Below are positions 1 to 6,313 of a stretch of DNA of 10,423 nucleotides, piece by piece. The notes beneath the pieces are model-generated. The model saw only the letters and a list, made by a program, of their open reading frames with translations. It did no database searches and was not told where the DNA came from. This DNA comes from an uncultured Rikenellaceae bacterium (GTDB lineage: Bacteria; Bacteroidota; Bacteroidia; Bacteroidales; Rikenellaceae), in NCBI GenBank assembly GCA_947074135.1, contig CAMTOL010000062.1:1-10423 (forward strand), read 5' to 3'. The position numbers and the translations under genes were made by a program. Within the stretch, counting starts at the first letter, position 1; every line of letters starts with the position of its first letter.

Positions 1-36
1 CCCCAAAACCCCAAAACCCCAAAACCCCAAAACCCC
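1..36. repeat. Ciliate-type telomeric repeat, (CCCCAAAA)4CCCC
   Basis: The first 36 bases are four perfect CCCCAAAA units plus a final CCCC. From established knowledge, Oxytricha and Stylonychia macronuclear chromosomes end in C4A4/G4T4 repeats, and their full G-rich strand is 36 nt, (G4T4)4G4, the same length as here. Euplotes uses the same unit, but its telomere is longer and has a TTGAA-type signal about 17 bp inside it; I do not see that signal. The repeat starts at base 1 in the C-strand orientation expected for a left chromosome end. Nothing in bacterial biology explains it. I infer real ciliate telomere DNA joined to the following sequence in vitro, in silico or in vivo. Confidence 0.85.
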
Positions 37-317
37 TTTAGTTCCATAAATGAGTTTTCCCATATTATAAATATAATTTATCAGATCGAAAATAGAATGG
101 AAAATGTAACAGAAACTTTACCTAAGGTAGAAATTCGCAACTTACAAAAGAGTGATGAGCTCAATCTGAAAACAACGAATATAAAATTTATGAGTTTAGA
201 AACATCTAATTTTCTTACTAGTTAAACAATTAAGGTAATTGACTTGAATTCATCAGATTTTATGCCAGTAGAAAAGGAAAAAAATAAAACGCAAAATTTT
301 AATAATAAAGTAAAGAT
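37..317 (+). other. AT-rich segment between telomere and first bacterial gene, possibly ciliate subtelomere plus start of a ciliate gene
   Basis: G+C is about 25% by eye count. I see no bacterial protein, no Bacteroidetes -7 box (TAnnTTTG), no terminator and no RNA gene. An ATG at 97 opens a 42-codon frame ending in TAA at 223-225 under the standard code, beginning MENVTETLPKVEIRNLQ. If TAA/TAG are Gln, as in Oxytricha/Stylonychia, the same frame has no TGA through 317 and on into the unrelated frame of the next gene. A gap of about 60 bp from telomere to ATG would suit a ciliate nanochromosome. The exact ciliate/bacterial breakpoint cannot be placed by eye. It could equally be ordinary AT-rich bacterial intergenic DNA with only the telomere foreign. 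Confidence 0.4.
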
Positions 318-1247
318 ATGGCTAAAGTAATCGACAATATTAAAAACATCAAGGTAACAAAGCAGGACATTAAGCAATATTTATTTATTTTGCTCGGCGG
401 TTTTTTAATTTCGGCTGCCTATGTGCTTTTTGTAACACCCTACAAGATAGTACCTGGAGGGGTTTATGGTGCTGGTGTAGCATTGAATTATCTATTTCCT
501 TCGATTCAGGTTGGAACTTGGGGTTTGTTTCTCGATATTCCATTGATGATTATAGCCTTTATTTTTCTAGGGGGTCATTTAGGAGCGAAGACTGTATTTG
601 CAGCACTCACACTTCCAGTAACGATGAACCTTTTGGAGGATTTGATAGGAACTGATCCACTGACAATGCTTGGAGGGTCGATAAATCTAACAGACGACGT
701 ACTACTTGCTTGTATGTTTGGTGGAGTGATAATGGGTGTTGGGGTAAGTTTTATTCTTAAATCCCACGCCACCAGCGGTGGTACAGACATTATTGCAATG
801 CTTATATCTAAGTTTGTTCACATTCCTATTGCTCGGGCACTACTCATAGTTGATTCGTTTGTTGTGGTTTTCGGTCTTATTGTTTTAGGCGACTGGAAAG
901 TACCTTTGTATTCACTTGTCACTATATTTGTCTGCACTAAAGTAATAGATTTGATTTTGGAGGGTGGTTCTACCGACAAGTTGGTATTTATACTTTCGGA
1001 ACATCATCAGAAGATAAAGGATTACATTTTAGTTGATCTTGAGCGTGGCGGCACCTACATTAAGGCTTCGGGAATGTACACAAACGCTGATAAAGAGATG
1101 GTATTTGTGGTTATTTCTCGACGAGAGTTATCGCTCATTCAGGATTACGTTCGTTCGGTTGACGACAAGGCATTTATGGTGGTTGTTAATGCTCACGAAA
1201 CGCTTGGTGATGGCTTCAAAACCTTTGAGAAGAAGGTTGGCGGTTAA
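318..1247 (+). CDS. YitT family membrane protein (YitT_membrane + DUF2179)
   Basis: A 309-residue inner-membrane protein of unknown substrate. The N-terminal region carries six or seven hydrophobic segments (about 21-40, 48-60, 68-85, 92-106, 128-147, 174-191 and 197-213). The loop after the fifth contains the family signature SGGTDIIA at 153-160, and GGVYGAG lies at 48-53. From about residue 219 the protein is soluble and matches the DUF2179 pattern (KLVFILSEHHQKIKDYIL, then RGGTYIKASGMY and VFVVISRREL). This is the normal length and domain order for YitT proteins, which are common and often multicopy in Bacteroidota; their function is not established. The start is the only ATG at the head of the domain; the leader is A-rich with no Shine-Dalgarno. 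It converges on argD across a shared terminator. The upstream DNA may not be bacterial, so its native promoter may be missing. Confidence 0.93.
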   Translation: MAKVIDNIKNIKVTKQDIKQYLFILLGGFLISAAYVLFVTPYKIVPGGVYGAGVALNYLFPSIQVGTWGLFLDIPLMIIAFIFLGGHLGAKTVFAALTLPVTMNLLEDLIGTDPLTMLGGSINLTDDVLLACMFGGVIMGVGVSFILKSHATSGGTDIIAMLISKFVHIPIARALLIVDSFVVVFGLIVLGDWKVPLYSLVTIFVCTKVIDLILEGGSTDKLVFILSEHHQKIKDYILVDLERGGTYIKASGMYTNADKEMVFVVISRRELSLIQDYVRSVDDKAFMVVVNAHETLGDGFKTFEKKVGG

Positions 1248-1277
1248 TAGATAGTTGACTTGACAATACTACAAAAC

Positions 1278-1321
1278 AATGGCATCATTACACTGCAAAC
1301 TCACAGAGTAATGATGCCATT
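1278..1321. terminator. Bidirectional intrinsic terminator between yitT-like gene and argD
   Basis: A perfect 14-bp inverted repeat, AATGGCATCATTAC (1278-1291) and GTAATGATGCCATT (1308-1321), with a 16-nt loop. It is followed on the plus strand by TAATTTT and preceded by ACAAAAC, which gives a T-run on the minus strand. It lies between two converging genes, 30 nt after the YitT stop and 30 nt beyond the argD stop, so it can end transcripts from both sides. Confidence 0.88.
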
Positions 1322-1351
1322 TAATTTTAAACAGTTATATGTGACTAGTAA

Positions 1352-2509
1352 CTACTCCGCAATCAACTCCTCGATAGCACGAATTACACGTTCGCATTCC
1401 GCTTTCGAGATTGTAAGTGAGGGCAGTAGTCGAACAACACCTGCACCTGAGGCTGAGCCAACAAATATAGAGTAGTTTTTGAGTAGAGCAGCACGTAGTG
1501 GAGCAGCCGACTCGAATAGTTCGAAACCAATCATAAGTCCACGCCCTCTGACATCTTTCACTTTATCGGGATATCTAACCTTAATTCGATTTAATTCAGT
1601 TAAGAGATACTCACCCATCTTTGCCGCATTATCAATTAGGTTACGCTCTTTCATCTCCTCGGCAACCGCTGTTGCAGCAGCACAAGCTAAGTAAGCGCCG
1701 CCGAATGTAGTTCCCAGCATTCCATATTTAGGTTCAAGGAACGGAGCAATTAGCACTGCTGCCATAGGAAAACCGTTGCCAATTCCCTTAGCCATCGAAT
1801 ATATATCGGCATCCACACCTGCATAATCGTGCGAGAAGTAGCTACCACTGCGACCAGTACCACACTGTACAGCATCAGCAATATAGAGCGCACCGTATTG
1901 TGAAGTAAGTTCACGAATTGTGCGTAAAAATTCGACACTTGCAACCTGCACACCGCCAACTCCTTGAATACCCTCTGTAATAACAGCAGCCACTTTATCG
2001 CCATTACTAGCGAAATACTCTCTCAACGCCTCTATGTCATTGAATGGCATAAAAACGATGTTTGGCGTTTCGTTAATTGGAGCTACAATTTTTGGGTTAT
2101 CGGTAGCAGCTACCGCCAACGATGTACGTCCGTGGAACGAGCCTTTGAAAGCAATAACAACCTTTCGACCAGTGTGGAACGAGGCCAATTTCATAGCATT
2201 TTCGTTTGCCTCTGCACCGCTGTTACACAAGAATAGTTGATACTCTTTTTTACGAGAGTCCATCAACTCTGCAAGAGCCGCCACGAGTCGTTGTTGCGCA
2301 CCAATTTTAACAGAGTTTGAGTAGAAGCCAATATTTGACAACTGCTCGGTAATTGTTTTAACATATCTATCGTTAGTATGTCCTATCGAGATTACGGCGT
2401 GACCACCATAGAAATCCAAATACTCATTACCCTCTGAGTCCCAAAGAGTTGAGTCTTTAGCTTTCACTATTTCCACATCAAGTAGTGGATATACATCAAA
2501 AAGTTTCAT
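1352..2509 (-). CDS. argD: Acetylornithine (or succinylornithine) aminotransferase, class III PLP enzyme
   Basis: A 385-residue cytosolic fold-type I aminotransferase that converts N-acylglutamate semialdehyde to N-acylornithine with glutamate as amino donor. The order of motifs is typical: WDSEGNEYLDFYGG (23-36), the phosphate-binding NSGAEANENAMKLA (96-109), FKGSFHGRTSLA (121-132), ITEGIQG (177-183), PLP-ring Asp212 in IADAVQCG, Schiff-base Lys241 in SMAKGIGNGFP, and GTTFGG near 267-272. The usual DEVQ motif is DAVQ here, and GGNP is GGAY. The length is near the family norm, and the ATG is the only start giving a complete N-terminus. It is the last gene of the arginine cluster in this window, with the AdoHcyase-like gene between it and argC. 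In Bacteroides the ornithine intermediate is succinylated, so the acyl group used here is uncertain. Confidence 0.94.
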   Translation of the reverse strand: MKLFDVYPLLDVEIVKAKDSTLWDSEGNEYLDFYGGHAVISIGHTNDRYVKTITEQLSNIGFYSNSVKIGAQQRLVAALAELMDSRKKEYQLFLCNSGAEANENAMKLASFHTGRKVVIAFKGSFHGRTSLAVAATDNPKIVAPINETPNIVFMPFNDIEALREYFASNGDKVAAVITEGIQGVGGVQVASVEFLRTIRELTSQYGALYIADAVQCGTGRSGSYFSHDYAGVDADIYSMAKGIGNGFPMAAVLIAPFLEPKYGMLGTTFGGAYLACAAATAVAEEMKERNLIDNAAKMGEYLLTELNRIKVRYPDKVKDVRGRGLMIGFELFESAAPLRAALLKNYSIFVGSASGAGVVRLLPSLTISKAECERVIRAIEELIAE

Positions 2510-2808
2510 CTAAGTATCTTATTATAAAATTATCAATAAAAATCTCGCAAATAAATCTCATACATCATCGGAAAAGGACGCAGAGCATCTATTGCTTTTG
2601 CTTGCTCTAACCAGCCATCTGAAACGGAGTTTCCGTAAAGTTTTTTGGTTCTTTTGTTCATAAAAGAACGATGGGAAGCGGTCTGCAGAATTGAACTATT
2701 GAAATTGGAGGTTGGTGGAGAATCCACCAAAAGGAAATCCTAAGGATTTCCGCCACCAACCCTAAATTATTGGTATTCTAACGTTCAACCTCTCTCAATC
2801 GGTCACAC
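2510..2808. other. Intergenic gap between AdoHcyase-like gene and argD
   Basis: 299 bp, unusually long inside an otherwise compact operon. The right-hand half is the composite hairpin element at 2621-2761. The left part (2533-2661, minus strand) holds a 42-codon frame whose last 29 residues look protein-like (GWLEQAKAIDALRPFPMMYE) but match nothing I recognise and whose start lies inside the hairpin element. I treat it as probably non-coding. No promoter is evident. Confidence 0.6.
2621..2761 (+). repeat. Composite hairpin element, copy A
   Basis: A 141-bp stretch of consecutive inverted repeats. (1) GAAAC/GTTTC at 2621-2633 with loop GGA. (2) GTTCTTTT/AAAAGAAC at 2648-2669. (3) An outer stem GGTTGGTGG (2710-2718)/CCACCAACC (2753-2761) enclosing GGAAATCC-TAA-GGATTTCC (2733-2751), with an alternative hairpin GGTGGA-GAA-TCCACC (2714-2728) that competes with the outer stem. 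It matches copy B (3895-4034) in order, orientation and length. Both contain AAAGTTTTT followed by TGG, and both have AGAATCC(C)ACCAAAAG. It resembles a REP-type repetitive extragenic element; I do not recognise a named family. Confidence 0.75.
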
Positions 2809-3858
2809 TCAGAACTTCTCAACCAAACCACCGATTTTGCCGTTCCTCCTAGTAATCTCCAGGAATCTCTCCTCAGTAGCTTCGTCAGGCATCACAACAC
2901 CCTTCGCCGTCGGATTAAAAACCAACCACTCTGCTCCAAAGTTATGTAAAGCCATTGTTGCATCAATAAATCTCAAGTGTGTAGGTTCATCAAGTATAAA
3001 ATTAATCGTTCTCTTTCCCTCAATTACTCTATCGTTTGGCACACTATCGCCAAACTCATCTTCAGCACCCATATTAGCCAACAAAACACCACTACTAATC
3101 GCCTTTTCAACGGTCACCGTACGTTCAAAAGCACGCTCTACTCCAGTCGCCATAACCACGCAATAGGCATCGCAAACCACCTTATCAACTGCTTCTGGAT
3201 CACGAAAATCTACCAACGTCACTCCAGCGATTGGCATTTGCGGATTACTAACCACCACCACATCAGCTCCATAACTTTTAGCATAACTCACAATTCCACG
3301 CCCTACCTTTCCGCTACCAAACACTACTAAGCGTTTACCTTTCCAACTCTGGTAGCCATATCCCAAATGGTTCATTGCTCTAAAGAAGCTTTCGCCTGTA
3401 CCTAGTTCGGTTTCTAGCAATTTGATACGAGAACTATCGGCAACATAACAGCGCACTGCGGCATCTCTATATTTTGCAACACCAGACCCAGTCAATTCGA
3501 CATAGCCAACTGCCGCACTAACGTTTAAGTACGAGGCTGCACAGTCGAGAATTATATCGACATTGGCAAGATTATTCACTGTCACGACCTCTAGTTTGAG
3601 TTCGTTTTTACAGAAGTTTAGTACTTGTGGGTCAGCAGAGATAAATGAGCATTCGCCGATTAGTAGTTCAGCACCAGAAGCGAGCAGTGCACGATATTTG
3701 AGCAGTGTATTTTTAAACAGGGGTGTAACGTCAACGACACGAAGTCCAGCGAGTGGTTTAGTACTACTCCACTCTTCGAACTGGTATTGGAGTGTTGGGT
3801 AGTCCGACACATCGTACCTTCCACTCAAAAACTCATCTATTTTGGCTATTCTATCCAT
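2809..3858 (-). CDS. Adenosylhomocysteinase-like NAD(P)-binding protein, function unknown
   Basis: 349 residues when begun at the ATG at 3858 (MDRIAKIDEFL). An in-frame ATG at 3915 would add 19 residues, the first of them encoded by the hairpin element, so I prefer the internal start. The centre resembles the NAD-binding domain of S-adenosylhomocysteine hydrolase: VADSSRIKLLETELGTGES at 139-157, then GKRLVVFGSGKVGRG at 174-188, a Rossmann glycine motif comparable to GYGDVGKG. The C-terminal MGAEDEFG stretch recalls the AdoHcyase NIGHFD region. At 349 residues it is shorter than true AdoHcyase (430 or more). In my by-eye alignment the catalytic Lys of the VTKSKFDN motif is not retained, so hydrolase activity is doubtful. 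It lies between argC and argD on the same strand, but no role in arginine synthesis is known to me. Confidence 0.8.
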   Translation of the reverse strand: MDRIAKIDEFLSGRYDVSDYPTLQYQFEEWSSTKPLAGLRVVDVTPLFKNTLLKYRALLASGAELLIGECSFISADPQVLNFCKNELKLEVVTVNNLANVDIILDCAASYLNVSAAVGYVELTGSGVAKYRDAAVRCYVADSSRIKLLETELGTGESFFRAMNHLGYGYQSWKGKRLVVFGSGKVGRGIVSYAKSYGADVVVVSNPQMPIAGVTLVDFRDPEAVDKVVCDAYCVVMATGVERAFERTVTVEKAISSGVLLANMGAEDEFGDSVPNDRVIEGKRTINFILDEPTHLRFIDATMALHNFGAEWLVFNPTAKGVVMPDEATEERFLEITRRNGKIGGLVEKF

Positions 3859-3894
3859 TGAAAAACAAAGAAAATAAGAAAGAAAAACAATCAT

Positions 3895-4034
3895 CGAAAA
3901 CGAAGTTTTCGGCAAAAGTTTTTGGTTTTCCCTTTTTTCAAAAAGGGAAAGTAGAGAAAAGTCAAAACTAATGAAAACTGGGGTGGTGGGAGAATCCCAC
4001 CAAAAGAAGTTCCGTAAGGAATCTCCCCACCACC
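3895..4034 (+). repeat. Composite hairpin element, copy B
   Basis: A 140-bp relative of copy A in the same orientation. (1) CGAAAAC-GAA-GTTTTCG at 3895-3911. (2) TTTCCCTTTTT/AAAAAGGGAAA at 3927-3950. (3) Outer stem GGTGGTGGG (3982-3990)/CCCACCACC (4026-4034) enclosing TTCC-GTAA-GGAA (4010-4021), with the competing hairpin GGTGGGA-GAA-TCCCACC (3985-4001). Stem bases differ from copy A on both arms together, for example GGTGGA/TCCACC against GGTGGGA/TCCCACC, so pairing is kept while sequence drifts. It lies between argC and the AdoHcyase-like gene. Confidence 0.75.
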
Positions 4035-4070
4035 TAACTTTGTATCATTACTCTAAACAGCTTCTCATCG

Positions 4071-4105
4071 CAGCTTTTTGAAAAAAGCTGTATCAAAAAC
4101 TTTTA
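4071..4105 (-). repeat. Inverted partial copy of the composite element (copy C)
   Basis: Hairpin CAGCTTTTT (4071-4079)/AAAAAGCTG (4082-4090), followed by CAAAAACTTTT at 4094-4104. Read on the minus strand it has AAAAGTTTTTG followed by CTTTTTTCAAAAAG, both of which also occur in copy B at 3914-3924 and 3932-3945. Copies B and C therefore form opposed ends of an inverted-repeat unit spanning about 3914-4104. Confidence 0.65.
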
Positions 4106-4111
4106 ATGTTT

Positions 4112-4135
4112 AACCGCTCTAATAAACCGCTCTAA
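4112..4135. repeat. Tandem direct repeat over the argC stop codon
   Basis: AACCGCTCTAA occurs at 4112-4122 and again at 4125-4135, a 13-nt period. The second copy contains the argC TAG stop (4132-4134, reverse complement), so the end of the gene appears to have been duplicated just downstream of itself. Confidence 0.6.
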
Positions 4136-5100
4136 AATGCTTGTGGTTTAAGTTTCAACCCTGCGGTCTGCTCCAAGCCAAACATCAAATTCATATTCTC
4201 AACAGCTTGACCACTAGCACCCTTCAATAAATTGTCAATAGCCGAAACAATCAGCAACTTACCCTCGTGCACCTCCAAATGTAACAGACACTTATTTGTA
4301 TTGACCACCTGCTTCAAAGCAACATTCGATGCCGCTACCGATGTAAACGGATGACCCTCATAATAACGCTCATACAATGCACGAGCATCGTCAATCGTTC
4401 CATCGAATTTAGTGTAAACCGACGCCAAAATACCACGAGTGAAATCGCCACGATAAGGCACAAAATTGATATCAACCTCCCCATTCGCTCCACTTCGAGC
4501 AATCATCTGCTTCACTTCTCTAAGGTGTTGATGCGTAAACGCCTTATACACCGAAATATTATTCTCTCGCCACGAAAAATGCGACGTCTGTGACAACGAT
4601 TGACCAGCTCCAGTTGAGCCAGTAATAGCCGAAATATTAACGTCCGAATGAATCAACCCTGCACTCGCAAGTGGCAACAACGCCAACTGCATAGCTGTCG
4701 CAAAGCAACCCGGATTGGCAATCTTTTGCGCTCCTCTGATAGCCTCACGATTCTGTTCGGTCAACCCATAAACAAAATCTTCGGTATTTGGTTCAATTCT
4801 ATAATCTTGACTAAGGTCAATAATTTTCACTCGTTCAGGCAGTGAGGTAGCCTCCAAATATTTACGAGCATCACCGTGTCCAACACACAAAAAGAGAACA
4901 TCAATAACCTCCCAATTTGGTTCTGCTGCAAACGCCATTGAACATTGTCCCTCTAAATCAGTATGAACAGAACTTAGCGGTTTACCTGCGCTCGACGAGC
5001 TAACAGCCCACACTAATTCAGCTTCAGAGTGATTTATTAACAGCCTAATAGCCTCGCCACCAGTATATCCTGCCGCACCAATAATTCCTACTCTAATCAT
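4132..5100 (-). CDS. argC: N-acetyl-gamma-glutamyl-phosphate reductase
   Basis: 322 residues from the ATG at 5100 (MIRVGIIGAAGYTGGE). It reduces N-acylglutamyl phosphate to the semialdehyde with NADPH in the cytosol. The N-terminal Rossmann motif GAAGYTGG is at 8-15; the catalytic Cys132 lies in ANPGCFATA, the signature of the family; FTHQHLREV supplies the expected histidines, and TGSTGAG is the substrate loop. The frame could be extended upstream to 5214, but that would overlap argG by over 100 nt and add residues before the Rossmann fold; the length from 5100 is the family norm. The start is 1 nt after the argG stop (TAA-G-ATG), so the two are translationally coupled in one transcript. No Shine-Dalgarno is visible. 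Confidence 0.96.
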   Translation of the reverse strand: MIRVGIIGAAGYTGGEAIRLLINHSEAELVWAVSSSSAGKPLSSVHTDLEGQCSMAFAAEPNWEVIDVLFLCVGHGDARKYLEATSLPERVKIIDLSQDYRIEPNTEDFVYGLTEQNREAIRGAQKIANPGCFATAMQLALLPLASAGLIHSDVNISAITGSTGAGQSLSQTSHFSWRENNISVYKAFTHQHLREVKQMIARSGANGEVDINFVPYRGDFTRGILASVYTKFDGTIDDARALYERYYEGHPFTSVAASNVALKQVVNTNKCLLHLEVHEGKLLIVSAIDNLLKGASGQAVENMNLMFGLEQTAGLKLKPQAF

Positions 5101-5101
5101 C

Positions 5102-6292
5102 TTAGTCGTTGCCATTAATTTTGCGATAAATCGAGGTTTGGTTGCCAAAAATCTTACCAAAACCCTTAACATCGTCGCTCGACCAATCAGCCATAGTTTC
5201 GCCATAACCTCCAAACTTACTGCTCATCAAATCGTGCTCACTCTCAATACCCACAACCACAAAACGATAAGGCAGCAACTGAACAAACACCTCGCCAGTA
5301 ACATTACGTTGCGATTTCTCTAACATCGCCTCCATATCCCTCATCACTGGGTCATAATATTGTCCCTCGTGCAGATGGTTACCATAGAATGCAGAAATTT
5401 GGTCCTTCCAGAATAGTTGCCATTTAGTAAGCGTATGTTTTTCAAGCGTATGGTGCGCTTTAATTATAATCATCGGAGCTGCAGCTTCGAACCCTACTCT
5501 ACCCTTAATACCAATAATTGTATCACCAACGTGCATATCACGTCCAATAGCATAAGGAGCTGCAATTGATTGTAGAGCCTGAATAGCCGCTATACCACTC
5601 TCAAATTTCACTCCATCAATAGCCTTCAACTCACCCTTCTCAAAACTCAAACAAACCTCTTGAGGCTCTGTCGCTGTCAAATGCAGCGTATAAGCCTCTT
5701 CGGGCAATGTATGACGAGATTCCAACGTTTCCTTACCTCCAACCGAAGTACCCCAAACACCTTGATTAATCGAGTATTCAGCCTTTTTGAAGTCAAAATC
5801 AACACCGTGCGAACGCAAATAATCAATCTCCTCTTGACGTGAAAGACGTTTTTCACGAATCAACGCAATAACTTCAATTTCAGGTGCTAAGATACCAAAA
5901 ATCATATCGAAACGCACTTGGTCGTTACCAGCTCCTGTCGAACCGTGACACAAGTAGTCTGCACCCATTTGGGCTGCATAGTTTGCAACCGCCGATGCTT
6001 GACAAATGCGCTCTGAACTTACCGAAATTGGATAGGTAGCATTTTTAAGCACGTTACCATAAATCATATAACGAATAGTATCGTTGTAGTACTGTTCACT
6101 AACATCTAATCGTTTATAGCTTTTAACTCCAAGAGCCAAAGCACGACTCTCGATTTTCGCCAACTCCTCTTCCGAGAAACCACCAGTATCTGCCAACACT
6201 GCGTGAACCTCCAAACCCATCTCGCGCGATAGGTAAATCGCACAATAAGAAGTATCTAAACCTCCCGAAAATGCTAAAACTACTTTTTTCAT
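5102..6292 (-). CDS. argG: Argininosuccinate synthase
   Basis: 396 residues. It condenses citrulline and aspartate with ATP to give argininosuccinate, the penultimate step of arginine synthesis. The P-loop-like N-type ATP pyrophosphatase motif AFSGGLDTS is at 7-15, the second signature GSTGAGNDQVRF at 117-128, and SINQGVWGTSVGGKE at 174-188 corresponds to the usual SIDxNLWGxS region. The motif YPISVSSERICQA (87-99) is divergent from the common YPLxTALARPLIA version, as I recall for the Bacteroidetes-type enzyme. The length fits the family. It is second in the operon, 69 nt after the GNAT gene and 1 nt before argC. The ATG at 6292 directly precedes the nucleotide-binding strand, so the start is secure. 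Confidence 0.96.
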   Translation of the reverse strand: MKKVVLAFSGGLDTSYCAIYLSREMGLEVHAVLADTGGFSEEELAKIESRALALGVKSYKRLDVSEQYYNDTIRYMIYGNVLKNATYPISVSSERICQASAVANYAAQMGADYLCHGSTGAGNDQVRFDMIFGILAPEIEVIALIREKRLSRQEEIDYLRSHGVDFDFKKAEYSINQGVWGTSVGGKETLESRHTLPEEAYTLHLTATEPQEVCLSFEKGELKAIDGVKFESGIAAIQALQSIAAPYAIGRDMHVGDTIIGIKGRVGFEAAAPMIIIKAHHTLEKHTLTKWQLFWKDQISAFYGNHLHEGQYYDPVMRDMEAMLEKSQRNVTGEVFVQLLPYRFVVVGIESEHDLMSSKFGGYGETMADWSSDDVKGFGKIFGNQTSIYRKINGND

Positions 6293-6313
6293 TATTATAT
6301 TTTTTTGTGACTG

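Larger units (their letters stand above)
3859..4131. other. Intergenic gap between argC and AdoHcyase-like gene, filled with palindromes
   Basis: 273 bp composed almost wholly of inverted repeats: composite element B (3895-4034), an inverted partial copy C (4071-4105), and an 11-nt direct repeat at the argC stop. A purine-rich tract (3860-3890) precedes the downstream gene's ATG when read on the minus strand as T/C-rich leader. No promoter or coding sequence is apparent. Confidence 0.7.

Noticed and set aside
1..36. CRISPR or bacterial tandem repeat
   Set aside because: There are no spacers and the unit is 8 nt; the exact C4A4 unit and 36-nt length fit a ciliate telomere far better.
1260..1475. 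Plus-strand frame of 71 codons
   Set aside because: It overlaps the terminator hairpin and the 3' end of argD in antisense, with no family features.
2837..3330. Two plus-strand frames of 109 and 117 codons
   Set aside because: Both lie opposite the AdoHcyase-like gene, which has clear motifs; they show none.
3859..3915. Upstream extension of the AdoHcyase-like gene to the ATG at 3915
   Set aside because: The added residues are encoded by the hairpin element and a low-complexity tract; the ATG at 3858 begins the natural sequence.
3926..3950. Intrinsic terminator within element B
   Set aside because: The T-run is in the ascending arm and A-run in the descending arm on both strands, so no U-tract follows the stem; it is also part of a repeated element.
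5101..5214. Upstream extension of argC to the ATG at 5214
   Set aside because: It would overlap argG deeply and add 38 residues before the Rossmann motif; the ATG at 5100 gives the normal N-terminus and length.
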